Shown: piece by piece, positions 44,578 to 54,081 of the stretch
How positions within the stretch are numbered: the stretch's first letter is position 1
Layout of the letters: each line of letters opens with the position of its first letter
NCBI RefSeq assembly: GCF_024172095.1
Contig: NZ_JAMZDX010000008.1
Location: forward strand, 310,001 to 374,000
Length of the DNA: 64,000 nt
Direction of reading: 5' to 3'
Source of the DNA: Kitasatospora cinereorecta
GTDB lineage: Bacteria; Actinomycetota; Actinomycetes; Streptomycetales; Streptomycetaceae
Position numbers and translations under genes: made by a program
The notes under the pieces: model-generated
What the model was told of the DNA's origin: nothing
The model's database searches: none
Seen by the model: only the letters and a program-made list of their open reading frames with translations

Positions 44578-45448
44578 TCAAGCAGTTGGCAGGTTTTCGG
44601 GTTCGGGAAAGTTGGGGACGAGCGGGTCTGCGGCGCCGGTGTGGACGTCGTGGGGCCGGTTCCAGGCCAGGGCCTCGTGTGGGCGGACGGTGTTGTAGTC
44701 GCGCCGGTAGTCCTCGGCGTGCCGGACGAGGTCGAGGGCGTTGGGGATCTCCTCGAGGAACAGCTTCTCGTACTTGAGCGAGTCGAAGCCGCGCTCGCGT
44801 GAGCCGTTCTGGCCGGGTGTGCGGACCCGGGTGCGGACGTGCCGCAGCTCCGGTCGGGTGGCGATGAACGCCTCGAACCGGAACGAGCGGAACGGTCCGC
44901 CGTTGTCGGTGACGATGGTGACCAGCGGCTTCACGGTCCCGTCCGCGTCGCGCGGGGCGAGCTCGGCCAGTGGCTTTCCGGCCGCTTCCTTGATGGCGAG
45001 TTCGATCGCGGCGATGGCGTCGTGCTGGTTCGCGGTGGGCGACACGTGCCAGCCCAGCTCGTACTTCGACCAGTAGTCGCGGCAGCCTGCGAGCCGCCAG
45101 GTGCCGCCCGAGGCGGTCTCGAACTCGGAGAAGTCGAGCTGCCAGACCTGGTTCGGGCCGGTCGGCTCGGTCGCGAAGGCGGCCTTGCGGCGGGCGGCGA
45201 GCTGTCTGCGTTCGCGTTGGTAGTTCGCTTCCAGCAGCAGGCCCTCGTCGCGCAGCAGCCGCAGCACGGTCGCCTGGGAGACGCGGTGGCCGTCGTGGCG
45301 GCACATCGCCCAGACCTTGCGGTGGCCCCAGGCCGGGTGCGCGAGCGCGTGCCGGCGGGCGGTCTCCCGGACGCTCTCCAGGTCCGCTCGGGCACGCCGA
45401 TAAGCCGGCAGAACCTCGCGGTCGGCATGCCCGCCTCGGTGCGGATCA
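44578..45448 (-). pseudogene. IS3 transposase orfB with an internal frame break
   Basis: The C-terminal integrase core is intact in one frame: HPAWGHRKVWAMCRHDGHRVS, VWQLDFSEFETASGG (first Asp), LVTIVTDNGGPFRS (second Asp) and NGSRERGFDSLKYEKLF (Glu). The usual N-terminal start (EVIRTEAGMPTARFCRLIGVPERTW) lies in a different frame, with the join near 45370 and several expected residues missing. So orfB seems to carry a small deletion with frameshift and is probably inactive. Confidence 0.65.
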
Positions 45449-45760
45449 CCTCGAGGTCCTCGAAGGGCCCAGCCGGCCCTCCGCGGACTTCTTCCACACC
45501 CGTAGCTCGACTGCCGCCTCACCCAGCGCCTGGGTCAAGTCGGCGACCTGGGCTTCGAGCTGCTGTTCCCGGGCGCTGGGGCCGGACTTGCCCGCGAGGC
45601 CGGCCCGGCCGGACTCCAGGAACTGGCGCTTCCAGGTCCCGATCGACTGCTCGGACACCTTCGCCCGCCGCGCGGCCTCAGCGTCGGTCATCTCACCGGC
45701 CAGGATCGACAGCACGATCCGGACCTTCTCCTCCAGCGGCAGCGCCGGTGGCCTCACCAC
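45446..45760 (-). CDS. IS3 orfA (HTH protein)
   Basis: The 104-residue protein has a transposase-8-type HTH (LPLEEKVRIVLSILAGEMTDAEAARRAKVSEQSIGTWKRQFL) and a heptad-rich tail (REQQLEAQVADLTQALGEAAVELRVWKK). IS3 elements make OrfAB by a -1 frameshift near the end of orfA. Confidence 0.8.
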   Translation of the reverse strand: MVRPPALPLEEKVRIVLSILAGEMTDAEAARRAKVSEQSIGTWKRQFLESGRAGLAGKSGPSAREQQLEAQVADLTQALGEAAVELRVWKKSAEGRLGPSRTSR

Positions 45761-45831
45761 GATCGATCAGACTCCTTCAAGCAGCAGGACCCGCAAGAAA
45801 CGAGCCCTGCCACAAAGTCTGACGCGCGACA

Positions 45832-46189
45832 GGGCCAGACGCGTATGCCAAGCGGCAAGAGGCCAAGCGCGCCCAGGAGCAGGCCGACCAGGAAGCCGCC
45901 AAACGCCGCTGCCAGCAGCGCGAGCTGCTCGCCACCGCCTGGCCCGGCTGCCGCCGCCCCGCCGACACGTACAAGATCCCCCGCTACGCCGCGGACGGTG
46001 AAAAGCTGTGCCACTTCTGCCAGCAGAAGGAAAAACAAGGCCGCCGAAGCCGAAGCAGTCCGGGAGATCACGACAGCCGCCCAGACCCACCTCGAACGCA
46101 CCCAAGCCGTTCAGCCCCGCACACTGCTCCGCTCCGTATTCGCGCCCAGAGACGGACAGAAGAAGACGAAGAACGCCGATAAGAAGTGA
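45832..46189 (+). pseudogene. 3' remnant of a gene cut by the IS3 element
   Basis: The sequence directly after the IS reads AYAKRQEAKRAQEQADQEAA, CRRPADTYKIPRYAADGEKLCHFC in one frame. After about 46025 it continues in another frame as RKNKAAEAEAVREITTAAQ, ending with a lysine-rich tail and TGA at 46189. The 5' part is missing and a frameshift is present. The original protein had a CxxC near its end; its family is unknown. Confidence 0.5.
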
Positions 46190-46341
46190 CCCAGACTGCC
46201 TGTCCGGGAGATCTCCAGCTCCTGCGGATCCTCAGGGCAAATCGCCGGCTCGTCGCAATCCGGGGCGCCGACCACGTGGCGCGGGTTACTCAGATTGAAC
46301 TCGTGATGTCGGGCGGCTGAGCCCGATCCACCGCTCTGGGG

Positions 46342-46869
46342 TCAGCAGCAGCGATCCGGCCCATCAGCCACCATTCCTACAGCGACCAAGACCTCGGCAT
46401 CGGCCAGGAAGGCCAAGGCGGCACCCATGTCTCCGCCGTGAAGCAGCTCGGAGGCAGCCATACCGATCCAGGTCACAGCGCTGTCGCCCTTCATGTGGCC
46501 CGGGTCGAGCCCGTGCATTGCGCAAAGCCGTTCGTGTGTCGCAGAAAGGTAGGACGCCCAGTCGTCGTAGTCGGCGCGGTCCAGCCCGCTCAACTGTCCG
46601 AGCCAGGAGCCGGCATGGGCCCGAAGGACGACCTCGGGTTCACGGAAGTCGTGCATCCATCCGCACCGCTGCCCAACAGTTCCACCCGACCGCTCGACCG
46701 TCTGGAAACCCTGGAGCCAGGTGCTGGCCGCCTCGCGGTGGCGCCCACACACGGTGATCGTCGCTGCCGGCCCCGAACCCGCGGTGACGTCCTCGACGGA
46801 CTGGAACCCGTCGACGACAGCCACGGGAATCTCATCGCAGCGATGGATGGCACGCAGAACAGCATTCAC
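46342..46869 (-). CDS. hypothetical protein
   Basis: The 175-residue protein contains IPVAVVDGFQSVEDV, WMHDFREPEVVLRAHAGSWLGQLSGLDRADYDDWASYLSATHERLC and ASELLHGGDMGAALAFLADAEVL. It reads as a soluble alpha/beta protein; no family recognised. GTG 46869 (preceded by AGGGG) was preferred to an ATG at 46929 because the latter lies in sequence that belongs to the neighbouring IS630 end. Confidence 0.5.
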   Translation of the reverse strand: MNAVLRAIHRCDEIPVAVVDGFQSVEDVTAGSGPAATITVCGRHREAASTWLQGFQTVERSGGTVGQRCGWMHDFREPEVVLRAHAGSWLGQLSGLDRADYDDWASYLSATHERLCAMHGLDPGHMKGDSAVTWIGMAASELLHGGDMGAALAFLADAEVLVAVGMVADGPDRCC

Positions 46870-47545
46870 TCGCAACCCCTGACCGAACCAGTGATCGCGC
46901 CAGGCTAAAGCACGAGCTCTCGGTCGCAACAGGCGCTTCAGCCCGGTAGCTGTGGGGTGAGGACAGGCCGGTCGCGGCCAGGCAGCCGTCGATGAGCTGA
47001 GATCGGTACTGGATCTTCCGTAAGCCGCGCCTGACTGTCCGCACGAGGTGGTCGGGATTGGCGAAGGCGACGTTGGCGAGGAAGCCGCGTCGCAGCAGGG
47101 ACCAGATACCCTCGACCGGGTTGAGGTCGGGGGCGTACGGGGGTAGCTGGTAGACGGTGAGCCAGTCCTGGGCGGCGATGAATTCCTTCATTCCGGCGGC
47201 CAGGTGGGTGTTCAGGTTGTCCCAGAACAGAACGATCGGCCCGCCGAGCTGGTTGTGCGCCGCGACGATGAGGTCGCGGTAGTCGGTCCAGGCGAAGCTC
47301 TTGCGGCCCTTGCTCCGGCCCTGTCCGTCGTCCAGCCTGGGCCGGTAGATCAGCCGAGACCGTTCACCGGGCTTGTAGCAGGTCAGGGCGGCGATCGAGA
47401 CCCGTCGGCGGGAGCGGCCGCGCACCCGGACGACGGGCGTTCGGCCACGGCGTCCCCAGGTGCGGGCCCGCGCCGGCGTCATCGAGACCCCGGCCTCGTC
47501 CTCGAACACCAGCCAGGCCCCGAGCGCCGCCACTAGGCTTTTACC
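46832..47545 (-). CDS. IS630-family transposase, DDE part
   Basis: This frame has the catalytic core WLVFEDEAGVSMTPARARTW (first Asp/Glu region), GGPIVLFWDNLNTHLAAGMKEF (second Asp) and LPPYAPDLNPVEGIWSLLRRG (Glu). The family usually ends soon after GCLAATGL, near 46960. Here no stop follows until 46832, so the last residues run into flanking DNA. It is joined to the HTH half by a frameshift at a run of A near 47538 (rc GTAAAAGCC). Confidence 0.65.
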   Translation of the reverse strand, partial: GKSLVAALGAWLVFEDEAGVSMTPARARTWGRRGRTPVVRVRGRSRRRVSIAALTCYKPGERSRLIYRPRLDDGQGRSKGRKSFAWTDYRDLIVAAHNQLGGPIVLFWDNLNTHLAAGMKEFIAAQDWLTVYQLPPYAPDLNPVEGIWSLLRRGFLANVAFANPDHLVRTVRRGLRKIQYRSQLIDGCLAATGLSSPHSYRAEAPVATESSCFSLARSLVRSGVASECCSACHPSLR

Positions 47546-48024
47546 TGCGGCCACACCTGCTTCTTCCACACCTCGACCGCCCCGTCGTCGCGCTCGATCG
47601 CCCGGCGGACCGGCTGCTGACACGACCAGCCGTTGCGCCGCAACAGCTTCCACACGCCCTGGACGGTGTAGGAAACGTGGAACCGCCGGCCGATCAGCGT
47701 CTTGATCCGCGCCAGCGTCCACCGCTGGTCCTCCCAGCCGTGAGCGAGCGGCCCTTTCTCCAACTCCCTCTCCAACTGGGCGAACTGCCGCTCACCGAGC
47801 CGGGGCACGGACTGCGGCCCCTTCGACTCCAAGCCGGCCGAACCGCCCTGCCGCAAGGCCTGACGCCACCGCTCTACCGACCGAACGGTGACCCGCAGGT
47901 CAGCCGCGATCACCCTGTTGCCGTCCCCCCGTTCGAACCGCTCGGCGGCCGCCAGCCGCACCCGCTCCCGACGCTGTTGCTCCTGGGCGGTGAACCCGCC
48001 CCCCTGCGCGTATCGCACCACCAT
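47533..48024 (-). CDS. IS630-family transposase, N-terminal HTH part
   Basis: The 163-residue protein has tandem HTH blocks (RVRLAAAERFERGDGNRVIAADLRVTVRSVERWRQAL, and WTLARIKTLIGRRFHVSYTVQGVWKLLRRNGWSCQQP). It ends VWPQVKA-stop at an A-rich site where IS630 elements often shift frame. Whether the shift is programmed or a mutation cannot be decided from one copy. Confidence 0.7.
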   Translation of the reverse strand: MVVRYAQGGGFTAQEQQRRERVRLAAAERFERGDGNRVIAADLRVTVRSVERWRQALRQGGSAGLESKGPQSVPRLGERQFAQLERELEKGPLAHGWEDQRWTLARIKTLIGRRFHVSYTVQGVWKLLRRNGWSCQQPVRRAIERDDGAVEVWKKQVWPQVKA

Positions 48025-48128
48025 GTCGTACCGCAGGGATCAAGGCCCGTCAGCACCTACGACAACGCGAGTTCAACCTGAGTAGGTGGTTGTTCGGCCT
48101 TTGGCCTCGTGCCGCGATCCCGCCCAAA

Positions 48129-48164
48129 CGGGGTCCCGGGTCTGTTGCCAGACCCGGGACCCCG
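48129..48164 (-). terminator. hairpin terminator of the first HExxE-lectin gene
   Basis: A perfect 15-base stem (48129-48143 with 48150-48164) around a 6-base loop, starting with cggggtcccgggtct. It lies 21 bases past the stop of the minus-strand gene at 48186. Confidence 0.75.
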
Positions 48165-48185
48165 GAGCACTGCCTCAGAGCGCGA

Positions 48186-49763
48186 TCAGGAGATCGTCCA
48201 CTGCTGGAGCGGGGAGTTGGTGTTCGGTTCCTCGGTCACCAGGGAGCCGTTCTTGGCGTACGCCGTGGTGAGCAGCAGTCCCGAGGAGCTGTTGGCGATG
48301 GTGTAGGCGCCTGAGGGCAGCTGGGCGACCGTCCAGTGCCTGATCGTCGCACCGGTGCAGGGGTACTGGAGCGCCGCGGTACCTGGGACGGGGGCCTTCC
48401 AGCCGTTGTCGTCCAGGCACAGCTTCGAGGAGCCGTTGGCGATGGTGTACGACCCGTCCGGCTGCTGGGTGAACACCCACTTCTGGTTGCTGCCACCGTT
48501 CTTGGCCCAGGTGATCAGCTGCTCCCCGTGGACCGTGGAGGAGTGCGGGTCGTCCAGGGCGAACCCGCCGGAGACCGTCAGCACGTGCGTGCCGTTCAGG
48601 TTGCCGCCGCCGTGGTTGACGATCGGGTGCGAGATCGCGCAGAAGTCGGTGTCGTTGGACCAGGAGGCCTGCTCGGCGTAGCTGCCGAACGGGCCGAAGT
48701 TCACGTTCTGCGCACCGCCGGCCCGGCCGGCCGCGATCCAGGCGCACTCGTCCGAGTTCTCGTAGTCCTTGGTCCCGCCGTGGGTGCCCGGGTTGACCCA
48801 CCCGGTGCTCGGGTAGGGGTCGGACAGCGTCTCGTGCCACTCGTGGCCGAGCGTCATCGTGTACCCGTCGAGCGCGCCCGCCGCACCGGCGTTGACCCAG
48901 TTCTTGCCACAATCGTCCACGTCGACGTTGTAGGGCTGGTTGCTGAACGCGATGTCGTTGCCGTAGGCGGACGGCGCCGCTCCGCCGGGCAGGTTGACCG
49001 CGTCGTTGTTCCAGTCGTGCCACGCGCAATACCCGGTCTTCGGGTCCTTGTAGCCGTCCGGGTTGGTGCCGTGCGGCGACATGATCACGTAGTACGCGTT
49101 GCGGTTGGCCGCCGCGGTGGTGTTTCCGAAGTGCCCGGCAGCCTTGTTCGCCTCCAGGGCCAGGCCGTGGCCGTTGACGTTCTCCGGCTCGGGCCCGGCG
49201 TTGTCGTACCACACACCGGCCAGCACACCACCGGCCTGATAGGGGACGAACTGCGAGGCCGGCAGGTTCGCCGGGCACGCGAGCGCACCCTTCGCCACCC
49301 CCTTGCCATCGCACCACTGCGTCAGGTCCGCCGACCAGGTCTCACCATTGGTGCCGATGCCCTTGAACATCTGCTGCGCCGCACTGGCCACACCGGCCGG
49401 GTCCCCGGAGAACTTGGCGTTGCCGTTGGCGTCGGTGCTCCGCTTGCCCCACTGGTTTCCGTAGAAGACCAGGTACACCTTGGTCTTCGCCCCGCTCATG
49501 ACGCCCGCGCCACCGATACCGCCGTTGTAGGCGAGCGTCTTTGCGTCAACGTCAGGTGCGGCAGCCCGGGCGGCGGCGTGCGCCGTACGAGCCTGGGCGG
49601 CCTGCCCGACCGTCGCCATGACGCCCGCCCGGTGGACGGGTGCGGCAGTGCTGTCCGCCGCCTGGGCGGCACCACCGGCGGCGGTCGCGGACGTGGCCAC
49701 GCTCATCAGGAGCGCGGTGGCCATGCCGAGCATGGCCGCGCCACGTATCGTCGTTTGCTTCAC
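48186..49763 (-). CDS. secreted EXORDIUM-like HExxE protein with C-terminal beta-trefoil domain (paralog 1)
   Basis: The 525-residue protein has a signal peptide (KQTTIRGAAMLGMATALLMSVATSATAAGG). A conserved domain from KTKVYLVFYGNQWGKRSTD to the HExxE motif in TLGHEWHETLSDPYPSTGW follows, then NSDECAW and SYAEQASWSND. It ends with a ricin-like beta-trefoil part (QKWVFTQQPDGSYTIANGSSKLCLDD, LQQWTIS). His-Glu-x-x-Glu followed by a downstream DE suggests a zinc site as in EXORDIUM/PHI-1-like putative metalloproteases; activity is unproven. GTG 49763 matches the starts of paralogs 2 and 3. It shares their promoter and leader. Confidence 0.72.
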   Translation of the reverse strand: MKQTTIRGAAMLGMATALLMSVATSATAAGGAAQAADSTAAPVHRAGVMATVGQAAQARTAHAAARAAAPDVDAKTLAYNGGIGGAGVMSGAKTKVYLVFYGNQWGKRSTDANGNAKFSGDPAGVASAAQQMFKGIGTNGETWSADLTQWCDGKGVAKGALACPANLPASQFVPYQAGGVLAGVWYDNAGPEPENVNGHGLALEANKAAGHFGNTTAAANRNAYYVIMSPHGTNPDGYKDPKTGYCAWHDWNNDAVNLPGGAAPSAYGNDIAFSNQPYNVDVDDCGKNWVNAGAAGALDGYTMTLGHEWHETLSDPYPSTGWVNPGTHGGTKDYENSDECAWIAAGRAGGAQNVNFGPFGSYAEQASWSNDTDFCAISHPIVNHGGGNLNGTHVLTVSGGFALDDPHSSTVHGEQLITWAKNGGSNQKWVFTQQPDGSYTIANGSSKLCLDDNGWKAPVPGTAALQYPCTGATIRHWTVAQLPSGAYTIANSSSGLLLTTAYAKNGSLVTEEPNTNSPLQQWTIS

Positions 49764-49833
49764 TGAGTGATTCCCCTCTGAACCGTTGTGCGGTCCATCC
49801 CAGAGATTGATCAGCACGATTGTGCTGCGGCGA

Positions 49834-49862
49834 AATTAGAAGTCGTGGCAGGTGCCCGTCAA
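49834..49862 (-). promoter_or_regulatory. promoter of paralog 1, conserved in all three paralogs
   Basis: On the minus strand TTGACG (49862-49857), a 17-base spacer and CTAATT (49839-49834) form a -35/-10 pair. It is followed by the inverted repeat AGCAC-n4-GTGCT. The same arrangement precedes the genes at 57295 and 59552. Confidence 0.65.
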
Positions 49863-51073
49863 GGAGAAAACCTGGAAATCCATGCAGTGAGAACGTCGAA
49901 ACATGCCGGAAACATAAACCGGGATCGGGGGCGTGTGAAATTAATTCGGAGGACGCGCGAAATTAATTCGGATGAGGCGCGGCGCCAACCAGAACGAGAA
50001 CGCCGGACCAGCCATCGGAGCGATTGCGGCGAACCTCATCCACCGGCCTTCCCACGTGGTCCCGTGTGTGGGTTCGGGAATGGGTGAGGGGAGACACGTC
50101 TTCGTGAAAGTCGTAAGCCGGCCTGATGGCCGCTCAGTCGGCTGCCGGCGCTCGCTGCGCGGGCACCAGGAGGAGGGCCTGGAGGCCATCGTGCGGGGCT
50201 TGACGCCGCGGCCGGGGCACTCCGCCCCGAACGGGCTGCGGGTGACGGTGCAGATGGCCGTCAGCTCCGGAAGGTCGTACGTGGCGGCGGTGGCCGGCCA
50301 TCAGCTGGTGCCCCGCGGTGTGGTGCTGGTCGTGGTGCCGGCGCTGGATCTGCTGGTGCAGATGATCGGCTCGTGGCGGGCCGCCGGCCGCGGGGCGGGC
50401 CCGTTTGGCACCCGCGGGCGCGTCGTGAACCGTCCGCTCCAGGGCCGGACGGGAGGAATTGAAGGCGGGAAGTCAATGGTGGTGCGCGTCGGGGGAGCGG
50501 CAGTGATGTGGCGTCAGTGTTCTGGCAGTGGTTGAGATCCTGTTTCTGCTGGTCGGCTGCTCGGTATCGGCTGTTGTGGTTTGTCGTTTGGGTGCTGTCA
50601 TTGTTGTCGTTTGTGCTGGTCGTGGTGGCTGTCGCCCGGTATGGATGGCCGGGGTCCCGGTGCGTTCCTGATAAGGGGCTCGGCCGGGTTAGTGGAGGGG
50701 ATTTTATCTCGGGTTGGTGTCCGCATGGGGCGTGTGGCGGGATTCCCGCACGGCGGGTTTCTGGCACAGCCAGCCGGGGTCGGACCGGTGGAATGTTGGC
50801 AGGAAATTCGTGGGCCCGCACCCTTTACGAAAGGCGGGATTTCTGGCGGGTGATGGCCGGAAGCGGCACCCCGATTCTGGCGGGATCCCCTTACACCTAG
50901 CCTCGATCTTGCATGACGGCTCGTCAGCTCGACTGGCGGGCCGTTTCGGCTTGTCCGGGCTGGGTTTCCGGCTCAAGAGACGCCGAGGGTTCGACTGTCG
51001 CGTCGAGTGGGCGCCGGGTTCCACAGCTCCGGAAGTGGTCCCGATGTTCGCCGGGATGGGGTGATTTCGCTGG
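49863..51073. other. 1.2-kb region without a recognised gene
   Basis: Near 49972-50020 the plus strand encodes a peptide (MRRGANQNENAGPA) that parallels minus-strand peptides (RACGAEQSENAGPV) upstream of the two other paralogs, so this block belongs to a conserved upstream region. The rest, including an unusually AT-rich patch at 50520-50640, shows no recognisable product. Confidence 0.4.
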
Positions 51074-52362
51074 TCAGCCTGGGTCCGGCAGGGCGTGCAG
51101 GAGCGCGAACGCGCTGGTGATCACTTCGGTCCAGGGCCAGTGGCGCGCGAGTCGGAGGTAGCGGCGGCGGCCGGTGGTGACCAGTTGGGCGGCGGCGGAG
51201 AACAGCCGCAGCCGCATACGCTTGGGTTCCCACCGTCGGGCCTGGCCGGTCAGGGCGAGCATGGGCATCCAGGCGAGCAGGTCGAGCGCGAGCTGGATGA
51301 TCTCCAGCCAGATCTGGTTCTGGGCGGTCTGGTGGAGGGGCAGGTTACGCAGGCCGGTGTCGCGGGCGGCGCGGATGCGGTCCTCGGCGCGGGCGCGCTG
51401 GCGGTGCCGCAGCTCCAGGTGCGCGATGGGGGTGCCGGTGGTGTTGGTGGCGAAGCAGGTCAGGCGCATGCCGTCGGCGTCGGTGAAGCGCAACTGTGCG
51501 CCAGGGTGCGGCCGTTCCTTGCGGACGATGAGCCGCATCCCCTTCGGCCAGCCTTTGAGGACATCGCCGGCGAGTTCGGCGACCCAGGCGCCGTCGCGGA
51601 CATCGCCGCCGGGTTCGACGGCTGGGGTCCAGCCGAGGCCGGGACTAGGAGCACGGCCTGGTGGATGGCGTCGGTGATGGTCATCCCGACCGAGTAGGAC
51701 AGCCACCGGCCGCGGGCGGTGAGCCAGTCGAGGAACGTGTGGGTGCCGCCGGCGGAGTCGGTGCGGATCAGGGTACGGCGTCCGCGCCGGTACTTCTTCG
51801 GCAGCTGGGCCAGCGCCGTGTGGGCCGCTTCGATGTGGTCGGCGGCGATGTTGCTGCCTGCGTTGCCCGGCCTCAGCAGCCCGGCGACCGGTTCGCCGGA
51901 CCCGCCCGGGCCGTGGTCGACGAACGCGAACAGCAGGTGATGGCCGAACGTCTTCTTCCAGGTCTTGGCGGCGTCCTGCTTCTCGGAGTGCGCGAGGACC
52001 AGCACTCCGTCGATGTCCACGGTCACCTCGCCGCCCGCGTCCGGGGCCGTCTCGCCGGCCAACCGCCAGGTCCGCTCGCGGACGTCGGCCCGTGCCCGAC
52101 GGATCGCCGCGAGGGCGCGGGGCCCGGCCGCGGCGAGGGTGTCGACCAGGCGGGAGACGGTCGGGTCGGAGGCCACCGGACCGAACACGGCCGGCTCGGC
52201 CCGCAGCATCGCCACATCGGCCAGGCAGTCCCCGGCCAGCACCTGCGCGGCGGCCCGCAGCTCCGCCAGCCACGTCCCGATTGCGGCCGGGGACTGGACA
52301 GCCAGCCGGGCACTGAAGCGTTGCCAGGCCGAGGCGAGGGCAAGGGCGTCGGTATCGGTCAC
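51074..52362 (-). pseudogene. IS1380-family transposase with a frameshift
   Basis: One frame holds ADVAMLRAEPAVFGPVASDPTVSRLVDTL, VTVDIDGVLVLAHSEKQDAAKTWKKTFG and LIRTDSAGGTHTFLDWL (catalytic Asp region). Near 51630 similarity moves to another frame (GDVRDGAWVAELAGDVL, LTCFATNTTGTPIAHLELRHRQRARAEDRIR, WLEIIQLALDLLAWMPMLAL) up to the stop at 51074. The layout is that of IS1380 transposases. The usual N-terminus is also partly replaced. Inactive. Confidence 0.75.
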
Positions 52363-52628
52363 ACCAGGACCGTAGGGCCGTGCACTGACGGTCGGCCGCC
52401 AGGTCGGCTGCAGGACGCTCCGCGTCGCTCGATACTCCCGCCGGCTCGGCCCCGGGCCGGGACACCCACCGGCCGGCCGGACGGACGCGGCCAGGGCGGC
52501 CGCCGGCGTGCGGGGGAGGCGGACCCGGCCTTTGACCGCGCCCGGTGGCGCTCCACCGCGTACCTGGACGAGGAGGGGTGAGGAGGACGAGGAGTTCGGC
52601 CTGGCCCGGGGCAACCCGGAGGCGATGG
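52363..52628. other. flank of the IS1380 remnant, no gene recognised
   Basis: No recognisable coding sequence. A short stretch near 52585-52660 (EEFGLARGNPEAMVRLVAK) looks protein-like but has no start and no known family. Confidence 0.35.
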
Positions 52629-52967
52629 TCCGCCTCGTCGCGAAGCGGCCCCACCGTCCCGGGCCTTGACCACCGCGCCCAGCTCACCGACCTGCGCGAG
52701 TCCCTCGCGGGCGTGGTCGACGTGCGCCCCACCGACTGCCTGGGCGCCTGCGAGCAGGCCAACGTCATCGTCGTCCAGCCCTCCGCCGAGGGCCGCAGGG
52801 CCGGTGGCCGACCCGTCTGGCTCGGCCTGGTCAACGACCCCGATGCCGCCCGCGACATCACCGTCTGGGTCGAGGCGGGCGAGCCCGGCCTCGCCGACCC
52901 GCCCGACAGCCTTGACCTGTACGCGTTCAGCCCTTCCCGCCGCGTCCGCCAGCAGATCGGCGGCTGA
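52629..52967 (+). pseudogene. truncated (2Fe-2S) ferredoxin-domain protein
   Basis: The C-terminal part of a (2Fe-2S) ferredoxin-like protein is clear: GLDHRAQLTDLRESLAG, PTDCLGACEQANVIVVQPSA with Cys-x3-Cys, and RRAGGRPVWLGLVNDPDAARDITVWV. The N-terminal cysteine-rich segment of the family is absent and no good start precedes it. It is therefore read as a 5' truncated fragment next to IS1380. Confidence 0.55.
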
Positions 52968-52979
52968 AGCGGTCCGGCC

Positions 52980-53595
52980 CGAGGGAGGTCGGGCGCGGCT
53001 CGCCAGGTAGGTGCTCCAGTCGCGGCCGATGCGGCGGGTCCACTGGCCGGGGAAGAGCCAGGGCGTGCCGGGCCGTGCCGAGGTGCGGGCGACGGCCGAG
53101 GCGGTGACGGCGTGTTCGGCCTGCTGGGCGAGCAGGTGGAACGCCGCCGGACGGAGGGCGGCCGGGTGCTCGCCGAGCCGGATCGTGGGCCTGCTTCCGC
53201 TGGTGAGGTGGCGGGTGGTCAGTTCGGTGATGCGTGGGTCGCTGATGCCGTGGAGCAGGGTCGGGCAGCCGGCCGCGCGGACGTCGAGCGGGAGACTGTC
53301 GTCGTTGAGGCAGCGGTCCAGAAGGTTCCACCGCTGTTCGGGCGTGGACCATTCCCGGGGCTCGGCTGCGGGCCGGGGCCCGGGACGTCGAGGTGGGTGG
53401 TGAGGCCGCGCGGGGTGGTCCACTGGAGGAAGCTGCGGACGGAGCGCCGGGACGGACCGCCGCGCCCAACCGGTCCTCGACGTGGCGCTGGGTGACGGCG
53501 TCGAGGGTGAGGCCGGTCTCGGCCGTCCAGGTGAGGAAGGCGATCACGGACAGCAGGTGGCCGCGGAGACGGGCCAGGCTTCCTTGAGTGAACCG
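52980..53595 (-). pseudogene. decayed integrase-like gene
   Basis: Fragments in three minus-strand frames line up as one protein: IAFLTWTAETGLTLDAVTQRHVEDRL, then RRSVRSFLQWTTPRGLTTHLDVP, then WNLLDRCLNDDSLPLDVRAAGCPTLL and HLTSGSRPTIRLGEHPAALRPA, ending near GQWTRRIGRDWSTYLA. This resembles the replication/integration-type tyrosine-recombinase-like proteins of streptomycete plasmids. At least two frameshifts are needed, so it is not functional. Confidence 0.55.
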
Positions 53596-53663
53596 CGTGC
53601 GCTCGGCGTGGCGCCGCGCGCCTCGGACGACGCCTCAACGCTGCCGAGCCGGCCGGCCGGCCG

Positions 53664-54050
53664 GTGGGTGTCCCCATCGACGCCCCCGCCAGCACCACCG
53701 CCGGCGCCGCCAACACGGTGACCACCACCTACACCAACCATGGCACCACCACGCTCAAGGACCTCCAGCTCACCCTGGCGGCGCCCAAGGGCTGGAAGGC
53801 CGTCGCGACCTCGCACGACAAGTTCGCCAGCGTCAAGCCCGGCCAGACCGTCACCGCCACCTGGACCGTCACCCCGCCGGCCGACGCCACCCTCGGCGCC
53901 TACTCCCTGCCCGTCCAGGCCACCTACCCGGGCGTGCAGTTGTCCTCCGAAGCCATCGCCCAGCTCACCCTGGCCGCCCCCGCCCCGACGACGACCGCCA
54001 CGGAGCCGAACGTGTTCCTGGACCGGGGGCCGAGCGGCCCGACCGAGTGA
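53664..54050 (+). CDS. NEW3 (NPCBM-associated) domain fragment
   Basis: The 128 residues form a single NEW3-type beta-sandwich: PASTTAGAANTVTTTYTNHGTTTLKDLQLTL, GWKAVATSHDKFASVKPGQTVTATWTVTPPADATLGAY. A short Ala/Thr tail follows. In complete proteins this domain follows an alpha-galactosidase or other hydrolase module, and nothing like that precedes it here. It is probably the 3' remnant of a larger secreted enzyme. The GTG at 53664 is the first possible start. Confidence 0.55.
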   Translation: MGVPIDAPASTTAGAANTVTTTYTNHGTTTLKDLQLTLAAPKGWKAVATSHDKFASVKPGQTVTATWTVTPPADATLGAYSLPVQATYPGVQLSSEAIAQLTLAAPAPTTTATEPNVFLDRGPSGPTE

Positions 54051-54081
54051 CCCCGTCCAGGAGGCGCGACAACCACATCTG

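Larger units (their letters stand above)
44569..45831 (-). mobile_element. IS3-family insertion sequence, probably defective
   Basis: The ends are tgtcccgcgtca (44569-44580) and tgacgcgcgaca (45820-45831), inverted repeats with 11 of 12 matches; similarity extends inward to a GGCAGG block. It contains orfA and orfB on the minus strand. No clear 3-4 bp target duplication is seen. The right side interrupts a gene whose 3' part follows. Confidence 0.75.

Noticed and set aside
47533..48024. Frameshift between the IS630 halves as proof of inactivation
   Set aside because: IS630 elements often use programmed frameshifting at A-rich sites such as the one seen here, so inactivation cannot be claimed from one copy.
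49972..50535. 187-residue plus-strand frame
   Set aside because: Only the first residues are conserved with other loci. The rest shows no family, repeats or good codon pattern. Kept as a conserved upstream block instead of a gene.
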